Positions 31,794-44,100 of a stretch of DNA of 64,000 nt are shown here, piece by piece. The DNA lies in the NCBI RefSeq assembly GCF_910592395.1, contig NC_088322.1, forward strand, positions 10,471,431 through 10,535,430. Reading direction: 5' to 3'. The number at the start of each line of letters is the position of its first letter. Position 1 is the stretch's first letter. The stretch comes from Lineus longissimus. Taxonomy: Eukaryota > Nemertea > Pilidiophora > Heteronemertea > Lineidae. A program made the translations under genes and the position numbers. The notes under the pieces were generated by a model, which was not told where the DNA came from, ran no database searches, and saw only the letters and a list, made by a program, of their open reading frames with translations.

Positions 31794-32560
31794 AAAAAAA
31801 TTCGCTAGCGGCTTGTGTCATTCCCCTGGTGGGGACTTACAGAACTTATTGGCTGTGGTAAACGAGAAGTCTCAGGTCTTTCACAGCCGCCGGCTGGTGT
31901 GAACATCTTGACCCTCAAATCTTGGAGCCACACCGCCGACCCGGACTGCGTTACACCAACGGACCCTGTCTCTCACAACCTGTTGCTGGTTAAGACACTA
32001 TCTAAAACCCCATACCACATACCACATACCCACATACCCACATGCCAATTTTTCCAGGTAGGGCAATCCAATGACGGCTGAAGGTTTATAATCAGCCTGG
32101 CAAGATTGGATCACTCATTTTTAGTTCGTCTTACCCAGGAGACAGGAGTGTTCAATGGACAACCCCTTAAGTGATCCGACCGAATCAAGTTTGATATCAT
32201 GCTATCAAAGTTGGCAATTGTATTCTGTTTCGAATGATTGCAGGTTTCGAAACTGAGCGCCCTACGAACGACGAACTACAAAGTACGAATGTCTGTTGAG
32301 TCATCTGCTAATTGATTTACACGACACTGAACCATATTTTATACTTGGTTGTAGAAGGAATTGGGGAAATGATTAAAAAAAAAACGTCGATAAAATGCAT
32401 TTACATCGTCTTTTGGCTTACGGAACCTGCCTAATGCATTTCACAGCTCAGCATATGTACATGTACAAGTATGTATGCTAAAGCAAATCCCACATTTTAA
32501 CAATGCCTGTCATATTGATAATTGACAGAACAAAGGTCTCGCTTGAGCAGATAACTACTA

Positions 32561-32760
32561 GCCGGCCTGGTTCAAGGGGGTGCCCCAATGCTGTGACGTC
32601 AAATGTATTGTCTCTGGTCATAATCGGTCGCGGTTGATTTGAACGCCAGTCGGTTGGTGTGTGAGTTGCGGAGAACATCGCGGGAACACTTTCTCCGATT
32701 TCAAACGTAAAAATGCCTTCAAATTTTCCGAAACAAATAAAAACGGCTGCAGCAGAAGGT
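32561..32760 (+). promoter_or_regulatory. Candidate CpG-rich promoter and first exon
   Basis: A locally CpG-rich stretch with a TGACGTCA-type (CRE-like) word at about 32594 leads to ATG at 32713. A 15-codon frame (MPSNFPKQIKTAAAE) then runs into a good donor, AAG|GTAAGG, at 32759. If joined to the villin acceptor at 41141, the frame closes after two more codons and TAA, two bases before the villin ATG, which would make it an upstream ORF. It could instead belong to another, non-coding transcript. There is no transcript evidence. Confidence 0.3.
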
Positions 32761-33128
32761 AAGGCACAGTATCTATTCCTGGTTAAGGTATGGGTTGGTT
32801 TCAAAGGGTTTTTTTTGTAGAAATAGTCATACAATCAAGGCGGGAATGAACTGCGCAGTTTGAAATTTCAAGCCAGACATGTTGAATTATGTACATCACT
32901 GCACTTCATGTACATGTTCAACGGCAATTTTAATTGCCATCCCTAATCAAATACCATTTGCTCAAAGAAACTAAAGGCACACGTCCAAGTCATGATGGTG
33001 AAGTTGGAAGTGATCATGTTAAATCTGCGAGATCCCATCACTGCTCTTCTATCCTGTGATGTGGAAATCTCCACTGAATTCATGAAGGTTTGTCTAATTA
33101 TATGTAAATTGACGTAAACAGTTAACAG

Positions 33129-35220
33129 TTTTAAATTCAACAACCATTCATTTGGCGGCCACTATCCCGACTGTGGTGTAGCACCCGACTGTAACTGGCA
33201 TGAAAAGGGGATACGCTGGTTATGGATGTCAGATCGTGGTTCCCTGACCTTTGCAAACAATTTCACTGGACGTAACCCACGCGGCGACACCAAGGACCGC
33301 TGGCTGATCTATTGATATGTTCGTAGCAGGGTGTCAAAGTCGGAGAGAAGAAGAGCCACTCTTTTCTTGTAGGGGGTTCACTTGGAAGTGTTTGCATTTG
33401 TTAGCCTATAAACACAAGATTTTAATTCTTCAGTCTTGGGTTTGGCGGAGAGAACTAATCTTACATAAGTCCCAGAACAATATCATATGTCTTTATGGCA
33501 ATATTTATTACTGGGACCCAGTACAGTGCCGTTCTCTCCAATATTCCTGGGGCTGTTGGAGAGGCTTCTTGTCTAAACAGTGCCATTTCTGCCCCCTCTA
33601 AGGCATATGTTGGTAACTAATGAATTGACTGCGAAATGAAAGCAGGTTGAACACAAGGTGTTAATTCTTCAGTCTTGGGTTTGGCGGAGAAAACTAATCT
33701 TACATAAGTCCCAGAACAATATCATATGTCTTTATGGCAATATTTATTACTGGGACCCAGTACAGTGCCGTTCTATCCAATATTCCTGGGGCTGTTGGAG
33801 AGGCTTCTTGTCTAAACAGTGCCATTCTGCCCCCTCTAAGGCATACATTGGTAACTAATGAATTGACTGCGAAATGAACGCAGTTGAACACAATGTGAAT
33901 AATTCAGTCTCGGTTTCGCCAAAAAGAAGGTGATATGTTACTATTTGATAATGTATATGAACATGATAATTAGGAGACCCTGTGTGGGTGTTTGATCCAA
34001 CGTGTACTTTGATGTGATTGGACTTGGAGATGGAAGTTTGCCATAGTGCCTTTAAAGGTATGATAAAGACAGCATTAGTATGCTACCTGGTTCTATTCTG
34101 ATGGACCATATTGCCAGGAAAACTTAGGTGGCAGGTCTCTATAGTCTTAATTCACGTTGCGGTTGTCCATATTGCCAGGAAAACTTAGGTAGCAGGTCTC
34201 TATAGTCTTAATTCACGTTGCGGTTGTCCAAGTGAAAGGTAAGTCTTGCTGAAAATTTATTGGAAGGAAATCTTGATCTTGGCGTACCTGAGTTTGACCT
34301 TCAGCTTGATCTGTGTCATGATTTCATGATTTTAAATTCAACAACCATTCATTTGGCGGCCACTATCCCGACTGTGGTGTAGCACCCGACTGTAACTGGC
34401 AAGAAAAGGGGATACGCTGGTTATGGATGTCAGATCGTGGTTCCCTGACCTTTGCAAACAATTTCACTGGACGTAACCCACGCGGCGACACCAAGGACCG
34501 CTGGCTGATCTATTGATATGTTCGTAGCAGGGTGTCAAAGTCGGAGAGAAGAAGAGCCACTCTTTTCTTGTAGGGGGTTCACTTGGAAGTGTTTGCATTT
34601 GTTAGCCTATAAACACAAGATTTTAATCCTTCAGTCTTGGGTTTTGCGGAGAGAACTAATCTTACATAAGTCCCAGAACAATATCATATGTCTTTATGGC
34701 AATGTTTATTACTGGGACCCAGTACAGTGCCGTTCTATCCAATATTCCTGGGGCTGTTGGAGAGGCTTCTTGTCTAAACAGTGCCATTCTGCCCCCTCTA
34801 AGGCATACATTGGTAACTAATGAATTGACTGCGAAATGAACGCAGTTGAACACAATGTGAATAATTCAGTCTTGGTTTCGCCGAAAAGAAGGCGATATGT
34901 TACTATTTGATAATGTATATGATCATGATAATTAGGAGACCCTGTGTGGGTGTTTGATCCAACATACTTTGATGTGATTGGAGATGGAAGTTCGCCATAG
35001 TCCCTTCAAAGGTATGAAAAAGACAGCATTAGTATGCTACCTGGTGCTATTCTGATGGACCATATTGCCAGGAAAACTTAGGTGACAGGTCTATAGCCTT
35101 AATTCACGTTGCGACTGTCCAAGTGAAAGGCTAGTCTTGCTGAAAATTTATTGGAAGGAAATCTTGATCTTTACATGTGTTCCTGAATTTGACCATTAAC
35201 TTGATCTGTCTCATGATTTC
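33129..35220. repeat. Large tandem duplication (about 1.2 kb + 0.9 kb)
   Basis: 33129-34329 and 34330-35220 are two near-identical direct copies, both starting TTTTAAATTCAACAACC. The first copy is longer because it carries two nested duplications: a 239-bp unit (33424/33663) and a 61-bp unit (34107/34168). Divergence is a few percent. Frames inside are repeats of the same short open frame and look non-coding. Confidence 0.9.
34107..34228. repeat. 61-bp direct duplication
   Basis: CATATTGCCAGGAAAACTTA begins both copies, at 34107 and 34168; only one difference was noticed (GGTGG/GGTAG). The second large copy near 35060 has a single unit. Confidence 0.88.
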
Positions 35221-35700
35221 AGAGGTGACTGACCCCTCGGCCCATGAAGTGTGAAAGCGAGAATGATGAGTGCCAGTCTTCAGAATGACGAGGTGGCAGT
35301 GCCCAGTCACATCACAATCACATCAACATTATCATGATGATCAGGTCACAGATCGCCGATACTTCAGGGGAGTCGGGGGAAATACTCTGGTGTAAAAGCA
35401 GAAAATTTCGGGCAGTACAGTGTACATTTGTACACAGGTTCTCAGCCAATTAGAATCCGATAAATCTGTGTCGTCATCGGGGCGTCATCATGAAACCGCT
35501 TAGTAGAACTTGCCATTATATCAATAGATATTTCTGTAAAATGATGTTTCAAATAACGCTGTTCTCAGATCTCCAGCTGTTCTTTCTTGTGACATGCCTG
35601 ATGCTATTCCTGGTGATGAAATATATGTATTAGTAATGTAGTATATTTCTGGTGTGTTCACTGTTGCAATAAATCATACAAATCCTGAAAATCTTTGCTT
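35221..35700 (+). other. Possible terminal non-coding exon with AATAAA
   Basis: A CATGATTTCAG acceptor-like end of the duplicated block is followed by unique sequence and an AATAAA at 35668-35673. It could be the last exon of a non-coding transcript, but nothing proves transcription. Within it, 35405-35490 is an inverted, diverged piece of the SINE seen at 31481 and 35908. Confidence 0.25.
35405..35490 (+). repeat. Inverted partial copy of the tRNA-derived SINE body
   Basis: TTTCGGGCAGTACAGTGTAC and the following GTACA..CAGCCAAT..CGTCATC match the reverse complement of the body of the SINE at 31700-31790. The tRNA-like head is missing. Confidence 0.7.
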
Positions 35701-35907
35701 GTATTGTTTTGTGATTGTTACTCAAATTTGAAGCATACAGTATCAAAATATACTGGAGGAAGACCATACACATGAGGCAGTATCGAAATACAAGTCTCAT
35801 TGCAGAGAAACATATTCATACTGGAGGAAGACCATTCACATGAGACAAGGCTCATTGTATATACTCAATATGATATCTGAAGGACTATCCCTTCGATCTT
35901 GGAGATT

Positions 35908-36212
35908 GGCTATTGTTATTGTCCTTTCTGTAGGTATGTTGCAGGCAGCATAACTCAAATATCTAAAATCTAAATAACAAGGGAAAAGAAACGCATTATA
36001 AAAATAAAATATTAATAAAAAAAGAAAAAGAAAAATGTTGTCCACAACCGGATTCGAACTCGCGACCTTTGGACGAACATCGTATTCTGCCATTTCTGAC
36101 GAGCGCTCTGCTCTAATGTTTCTAAGACTCTGACGTCATGTATTTGTCGAACTCTGATTGGCTGAAAATCCCTGTACAAATGTACACTACAGAGCCCCAA
36201 AGGTTCAGGAGA
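35908..36212 (-). mobile_element. tRNA-derived SINE copy 2 (A box damaged)
   Basis: Aligns with 31481-31793 along its length. It lacks seven bases (ACCAACT) across the A box, so its internal Pol III promoter is probably dead. The B box (GGATTCGAACT on the + strand) is kept. Confidence 0.75.
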
Positions 36213-38370
36213 AAATTCCCGGCCGGTGTGCAAGGGATAGCAGTCCTAGGGCTGATAGTCCGTGTAACAATAGCCCGCATTGCTAAATGTTTTGGTTAGG
36301 GTTAGCGGTACAATAGATCATGCTGCTTAATTGATCAAATACAATGCTACCGGACTATGACTCCAGGGGGACTATATCCGCTGTCACAGCGGTACTCTCT
36401 CATAATATAGCCATTTCTGAAGAACATGGTCCTCCCCTAGGGCCACAGTACATGTATATAAATCCGTGTGGCACTTGTCACGTCTTCACGAGTCCGTCTC
36501 AAGTGTTGCCATGTGAGCTAAATAATTGTAACTAGGCTTTGAGTGAAATAAAAAAAAATCACGCCCGTTTTCAGGGCGGGGACGATCTATAACATGAACC
36601 CCAAACACTCGAAACGACTTCGATTTGGAGCGAAACGACTGAGGGCGAAAAGGTCAGGGAGCGAAACGACCGTCATGTAAAACTAGTTCCTGGTTGACCT
36701 GGATGGTAAAATCCATACACAGTGATGAGGTCGAAACCAATTTAAAAATTCAATCTAAAACCATTGAAAGTATAATAAATAATTACATGAGTTGATGAGA
36801 CAAACATAAATATGTTTAATGTCATCAATAACTCTATGTGTATTTTGACATGAGCAAAATGTGGGTGTTACAATATCCGCGCAAGTCTGTGATGCGGTTC
36901 CTATACACTTGTAATACATTGTAATACATTGTAGAGCTTTAGTACATCGCCTTGAGTACATCGTTGTATGTATGTCATAGTCCTGTGAGGGGTTTGTCAT
37001 AGTTTTTCAAAACCTGGTAAGGAAGCTTTCGGATCGTCAGGTAAGGCGGTAATGTGTTTTTGTGGTTGTGATATTGTTTCTACAATTTGAACAACCTTTT
37101 ATTTTTTTATTTACTGTAAGTAGGCCTATATAATCACCTCCCAATAAGTCCTTTATACCAGGGAGAGTATATACTATTATCAGTCTATCTCTATGTGATG
37201 TGTAGTGCATGAGTCTGAGTGCAGAGGTCATAACATGTAGCCTAGGCCTATTAATGCTAGAAGCCAGCTCTGTCTGGGTAAGTCAAAGTGAAGAGTATGA
37301 GTAGGCTATACAGGCCTATATATACATGACCAGTGTCCGTGAAGATTGCTGATGAGGGAGGGGAATGCATGATCTTCTTCAGGTTGCCAGCATAGGCCTA
37401 TTAATATTTGAAAAATGGTCTGCGGTAACTAATCGTCAATGTAAGCTATGGGCCGTAACAAATCAAAAACGGGCAGCACTCGGAAATAATTGGAAGTATT
37501 CTGAACACCTGCCGAGTTGTTGGATTGGCGCAGCGGAAACATCAGCACCTGTCACCTCTGAAGTCCCAGTACCGTCAATGACATAGGGCCTACTACAGCA
37601 TCAATCGGGAATAAGAGGAAGTAGGACTAATTGGAAACTGACACCCCCCCCCCCCCCAACGCTCACCATCCGCAGCGACGATATATTACTAGTTCTTTAC
37701 ATGCAACAAGCATGGAAAGAGACTGGAAAAGAAAGACAAATGTGTATCTCCTTAAGGTCTATGACGACAGTCAGACCCTCCCCTTCCCCCTAGAAAAATA
37801 TATTATAGCTCCTGTCACATGTCATTACAAGGATGTCGCCTTCCCCGGGACTGTTATATTAGCAGAATAAAAAACTTCCCCTGAGCTAATTTAAATATGT
37901 GTAGTGAAATTTAAAGTCAGATTTCCAATACTCAAGCACTTTGAATACGATATTGCCGCACGTTATACCAACATCCCAACACAGTGTTACCATATAAGGT
38001 CATAATTTGAGTTGCAGTTGGGGCTCGCCCTTCCAAGCCTGTGTGCACTGTATATTGACTCCATCTAAAGAGTTGTTCAGAAGCCCTTGTTCCTGGCAAG
38101 TACTGAAAGTGCTGGTTGTAACAATAGTACAGGTTTTGCTGCTATAGATTTACAAACGTTGCGGGTGTTGTTTGGGTGGGTGGTGTGGATTGAAACAAGT
38201 CCTTGTTGATTTGGCCACTTCAGATCTTTCACGATATGTCTGCAGGGGAAATAAAACATAATTAGAACTTGAATGTGTGTCAAATGCTTTTGGAGTGTGC
38301 TTAAGGTTGATTTGTTGGGTGAACCGCACCCCTGCTCAATTCGGTGGCCACTTTTTAGGCTTACAACATA

Positions 38371-38555
38371 CAGTGGAACCTCCCTTAGCGGACACTTTTC
38401 TATTAATGACAACCTCTCTATTAAGGACACTAGTTTTGGTACCAAAATTGGTTGTTTCCATTCAATTTGACCTCTCTAATCAGGACGCCTCTCTTTTAGT
38501 TTTAAGGACATCACTTGTCTGTCCCGAGGGTGTCCTCAATAGAGAGGTTCTACTG
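38371..38555. mobile_element. Pogo/Tigger-like MITE (185 bp)
   Basis: Begins CAGTGGAACCTCCCTTAGCG and ends with the reverse complement of CAGTAGAACCTCTCTATTGA, flanked by TA on both sides. The CAGTRGAACCTC end with a TA target duplication is of the pogo/Tigger (Tc1-mariner) kind. There is no coding capacity. A diverged relative in the opposite orientation lies at 53280-53457. Confidence 0.75.
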
Positions 38556-39100
38556 TATTTAACACAGCTGATGTTCAGTGTATATGAAATTTGAGTGTTT
38601 GAGTCAGTATTTTAAAAATTTACCTGACCTTATGTCAGATTTCCACGGAAATCATTGCAAGAGTATTAACTAGCCGATTACCACCTCATTTGCCCATCTG
38701 TTCGATCATATCAGGTTTGTTTGTTTCCATGGAAACGATGCTCTGTCAGTCGTCTATTTTGCTATTGGACCACTATTGGGTTGTCCTGAGTGGGTCATAT
38801 TTACTGGTACCATATTAGAAGTGGAGGAGTATTATTTACAGTGTACATGCGAATACAATCAGGCTAGGAACCCTAATGGATAGGGAGTGTCACAGTTAGC
38901 ATTTGCGTGAGTGACATCATTTGGTGGCATATGGATATTTTTAGGTATATTTTAGAGCCATTTCTTGGTGTTCATGGTGCTGGGATGATGTCAAAATGGT
39001 ATTGCATGCATATTGCCGTTACTACATCATGTAGCTCTAGGATGTTGTTGGTACAAATGTAGGTCAGGAACGGGGTGGGGTTGTCCGAGCTGAAAATCAT

Positions 39101-39206
39101 CATGAAAGTGTTTGATTATTGCGATGATGCGATATGACCCTCTCACTGGCAATCATGAAAGTGTTTGATTATTGCTATAATGCGATATGACCCTCTCACT
39201 GGCAAT
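39101..39206. repeat. 53-bp direct duplication
   Basis: CATGAAAGTGTTTGATTATT starts both units, at 39101 and 39154. They differ at two or three bases. Confidence 0.9.
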
Positions 39207-41150
39207 GTGTTTCAGAATTGACTTCTCGACTCTGGCTGCTCATCCCAGTTTCCCTTTTCTTCTTTACTCAAAAATCAAGCTGGTACATCCCACTGAGCCT
39301 ACGCGGCTCTGCTCGACGCATTCCAGAACATGATTGCTGATATGATTTTTATTACTTGGAAGTGTCTGCCTTGTGCAGCATGTGCATGGCCAACTGCTGG
39401 TCAGTATGGACGGTGGCCACCGGGCCATCCATGATGAACACAAAGATACTCGTATTATCAATCAATAGAACACAATGAGGAGCGAGGTGCCTTTTCATCA
39501 TATGGCCATATGTTGTTCTCAACAGATAAATAATAATTTTAATCCTCATTTCATATTATTTCTGGATCTGTGACATTGTTGATGTACTCATATAATGAGT
39601 GGGATATTGATTATAGCTCTCTAAGTTAAGATATGTCATCTAGCACCAACTCCCCCCTGTACAGTAACAAATTAACCAATGAAGTGGGACAAAGTATTTC
39701 GTGGTAAAAATGAGTCAAGATGACCAATTCATGACTCTATGTTGTGTAGACAGCCTTCACCTTTGTCAGTCGATAAGATTTCGATTCAGACAGACAGCTG
39801 ATTTTAAAATCATTTATGGAGGCGTTTCCCCTCTCTCAAAACCATTGTTCACACGTTTTGGGATGAAGCTCTTCAGACATTGGTTAGAGTGTGTTAAATG
39901 TTATTTATTGCTGTCATAAATACCAGCATACCCTATACAAATGTACATTGATTACTGATAAGGTTATGCACCTTCAGATCGAGCCTGATGGTCATATGTC
40001 AGTCCGATGAACTGTGATTACAATCAATAAGAGATCTTCATTTAGATCAAAATCTTGTCGCATGCATAAATCTTGCCCGTATAGCAAAACATGAAAATGC
40101 TAGTGATGCCTCACAGAGAGGACTAAATTGAACTTGGCCCTGATTTCTGGGTGTCAGTTCTACTGTTGGGTCTGTCTTTGGGTAAAGTTCCAGTCCTTTT
40201 TGATGGAGAGTTCGCTGGGTATCATGAAGTCTTTCACAGAATTTGTCCTGGTTTCTGTAGATCTATAAAGTCAATAGTCAGTGTCTGATCACACTCACAG
40301 TCCATTTGTCGTGGATATACGCGTAATTTCACAGTTTTCAAGCTGAAGATGGGATTATTATCTTGTGGACGGAACAAGATATGTAGGAAAAAGTGACCAT
40401 GAGGTTCATTAGTGGGGGTTACGGAAAGGCGTAACGTGATGTCATAGTCTGAAAATGAAATTCACTTCCTGGTGAAGCCCATCATAGCTGAGGTGATTGC
40501 TTCCCAGTTCTCTCACTGTACTGAGTCAAACTCCTCGTTGACCAACCGCATAGTCGGGAAGCACATGTTAACACAGTACTCAATCCTACTTTAAGCTCTA
40601 TTTCAGTAAGCTCATTTTGTCTACAAATTCTTGCTAGAAGTATTCAATAACTTGTGACCCATCATTCAGGTATTTCGTTTGTAGTTTCGTTTGAGTAATC
40701 CTGATCAGTTTGACATGGCCAGCAAACCTTACAGAACGTTCCGCTCTGGATATGCCCTGGTTGACATGAATGACATACCGACATTGTCATTTGCATGACT
40801 GGAGGTTTTCTGTCCGTGTTAACGACTTGTTTCGTAAAACATCAACTCAACAAAGTAAATATTCTCACTATCTGCGATCTAGAGGCCTTATTTGGACATG
40901 TTATAATCAAAAATGAAATGTAGGCTCAAGACTGTATACGTGGTGCCTCAAGTAAAAAGGAGTCGATAAATAAATTGAGTCAAAATTCATTCTTTGTCAA
41001 CCAACATTCTTTTGTCCATTCCACAGAACAATTGGCTTGATGGAATCTTCTCATAGCTGCACAGTGTTAAAATTAAAGGTTTTCCATTTTCTCCAAAATC
41101 GTAAATAATCTTTATCATTTGCTGTTTTCTCTCGTTGCAGCTGATTAAGA

Positions 41151-44100
41151 ATGTCGGACTCCAACGCCACTGACCCGGCGTTCAGGGTGATCACTCCTGG
41201 AAAGGCAAACTTCATGATATGGAGAGTTGAGGTGAGAAAAAGGAATGCTTGGTCAGGTGTACTCATACCCTTTAAAGGCCTATGTCTGCGTGCTCGAAAT
41301 CGAAGAGAAAAGGTCATTTTTTTAGGCGGTGAAAATGTAAAACGTAGGCTGAAGTACTGTTTGTGTGAAAACACCCTTGATATTTTCAAAATTTATAGTT
41401 GACCCATGTCGACTTCATAGCAGTGAACATCAATCCTGGATGGATAATACGTAAAACGCTTGTAGATCGGCGTGGTCTAAATTGATACAATACTGAAGTA
41501 GGAGTAGGATTAGGATTTGGGAGATCACTGGAGTGATTTGTCTTTGGCCAGGAAGCCCACAGGTTCCAGGACCAAAGACCAATTGCGAATGTGCTTTCTG
41601 CCAACCAACTCGGAAATCCTGTGTACAGTCTTGTAAACAAATATCTTCACGTTGTAGAAAAGTACTAATTAATCATACATACATTGCAGGAGTAAAGGGC
41701 CTTTAAGTATTGATTCCACCTGTTGTCGGCACAACAACCTACTTGTGGTGTTCTGCCTCTGACAAGTGGACCTTTAAAACTATTTGGAAATTAAAAGCCG
41801 TGAAGTGCAACTGGTGACATTTTTCCAATAAAATGGATCCAACATTGTAACTCTATGTGTATCATTGTCTTGTTTTATTGAACCGAATGGCACCATCTTG
41901 GTTGGCTCCAGAAATCGAGGACGGTCCTCACCTCACCTCGGTTTGGTTGCATGTGTTTTTGCATACTTTAAGAGTGACTTAGACATTAATCAAAGGTTTT
42001 ATGTAATAAATTGTTCACTGGCAACAGGTGTAGGAATCCGAGTTAATTTAGGTAATCATTGCACGTACATATTGCATATTTTGGTGTGTGGGAATGCGCT
42101 GATTAAATATACTGATATAGTGGAAAAAATCTTTTGTCAGAGTGCTCCGCCTGGTCAGAAATCATAGTGAAAAACTCTGTGGTATAGTCTTAACGAGGTC
42201 AACAAAATACTTAAGTTTAATAAAATGTCTGGCACAGAAGTGCCGTAGTTCGTTGTGGAATTTTGACTCCACCCAATGATAAGTTTGGGAGGTGATAATA
42301 AGCGATTGTTTGACCCAGATCTGACTAGGCCCACCGTTCTTGACCTCTGTGAAGCACCTCACATGTACTTCAGCCGAATTTTAACTCCCGGATACTGATA
42401 TGGATTGATGCAATAAAATTAAGTACCATGTTCAATGATTCTTCAGTTTTATATTTCATGTCATAAAAGTTGTGGAATTTATTAGAAATGATTGTAATGT
42501 GAGCACAGTGAATGAAGTTCGGCCAATGATACATGTAGTATAGTATTGATTTTTGAAGTGCAGATCAATGTAAAAAGTTTAATGTGGAATTCTCCTTGGT
42601 GACCAATGTTAGAACCACACTCTAGAAATGAAGCTGATAGCTGATACCTGAATTTTGAATATTCTGATTTTGGACCGACGAGATGACGGAAACATTTCAG
42701 GAGCTGAATTTGTCAAACTATTGGCGAAATTTTGAATAGAGCTGTTCATATACTGTTTCATTTATTTTGATCGTAGGAATGACTTGTTCATAAGTAGTTC
42801 CAGTTTGAAACTGCAGCGTTATGCACTGCTGCCTGGGAGTTCAGTAGCATAGTGATTAGAGTGCACCTCACAATCTGAAGCTTCTTGTGCTCCTCGAAGC
42901 ACTACTGCCCTCAACATGTATCAGCTGGCAAACTCTAAAAAAAGTTCCAGTTCTTCATTATATCCCAGTTGCTTCTGACATCCCTGCAAATTTGATTCTT
43001 ATATTTCAGAACTTTGAACTGAAAGCCATCCCACAGACGAACTATGGAAGTTTCTACAAGGGTGATGCCTACGTTGTCTTCAGTGTAAGCATGAGGTGTC
43101 TGGCTCCTCAAATCATTCAATTCATGTTGCAAAAAATTTAAGTGAAGTCTGTATTGTAAGCCGTCCCGGTTAATACTGTGACCATTGTTCTTGAATTAAC
43201 ATCATGCACCCAGAATTCTGGTATCTTTATGAACTGACTGATAAATCTTTTATTTCAGTCTGGGACTTCCAAGACTGATATGTACGTGCACTTCTGGGTC
43301 GGGGAGGACTGTTCGCTGGTAAGAAACCTTTATCAACAAAAGTCTGTTCATGTGACGAGTCTCCCTAACTTTGTCAAAGATTTATGAATGCTATGACATG
43401 ATGTAACATACAAGCCAACGTTCAGCCATTGTGCCACCGAGCCCCCCTGAACAACATAAGATTACTGAGCAGTTTGCAAGGAAAGAAGTGAAGACTTTGT
43501 GACATCAACCCGTGAAGCACTGTGTTGCTAAAATTAACTCTGAAAAAAGGAAAGTTCCGGTTGATGGGTGCCGTACCACTTCCTGGTCGTCGGAATTGGC
43601 ATCTTCCGTTGTGCATTTCAAACATCTTTTGAATATATTTCAGGATGAGGCTGGTGTAGCGGCTTTCAAAGCAGTAGAATGTGATGACTATGTAGGTGGT
43701 GCCGCCACTCAGAGGAAAGAGACACAAAATCACGAATCTTCACAGTTCCTTTCTTACTTCAGAGAGGGATTACGGTAAGGGATTTCAAACCCTCAAGAGC
43801 CTTAATGCTGTAACATGCCCCTCTGACCAGTGCACGAATGAACTTTGAGTCGAAATAAAGCATGCTGCCACTGGATACTCAATAGAAACTCTGCCCTTTC
43901 CAAATTCCTCGATTTGCTCCTTACTTTCAATTAACTTCTGGAAGACACGTTTCTTGTTGCAGTCGTGAACAAATCAGACGGGACTAATTAAGGTTATTTG
44001 TGGTTTTTTACTTAGGTACAAGGATGGTGGGTGCGCATCAGGATTCCGTCATGTTGACTCCGAGAAATTCGAGCCACGTTTGTATCGAGTGAAAGGCAAG

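Larger units (their letters stand above)
30050..32560. other. Spacer downstream of MYLK
   Basis: Holds a 28-bp minisatellite (30161-30255) and one copy of a tRNA-derived SINE (31481-31793). A 104-codon open frame at 30458-30772 resembles nothing I know, and I do not call it a gene. The rest is unremarkable. Confidence 0.6.
36213..41140. other. Spacer or 5' non-coding region upstream of villin
   Basis: No coding gene supported. It contains a 14-base C run (about 37644-37657), a pogo/Tigger-like MITE (38371-38555) and a 53-bp duplication (39101-39206). Much of it may be a villin 5' intron if transcription starts near 32.7 kb. An acceptor with a pyrimidine tract ends the stretch at 41140. Confidence 0.55.

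Noticed and set aside
33317-34820. Near-identical 94-100-codon frames in the duplicated block
   Set aside because: They recur only because the DNA is duplicated. The encoded sequence resembles no protein, and a shifted frame is equally open on the other strand.
42835-42885. tRNA-like A box (AGCATAGTGATTAGAGTGC) in a villin intron
   Set aside because: No B box follows at the right spacing.
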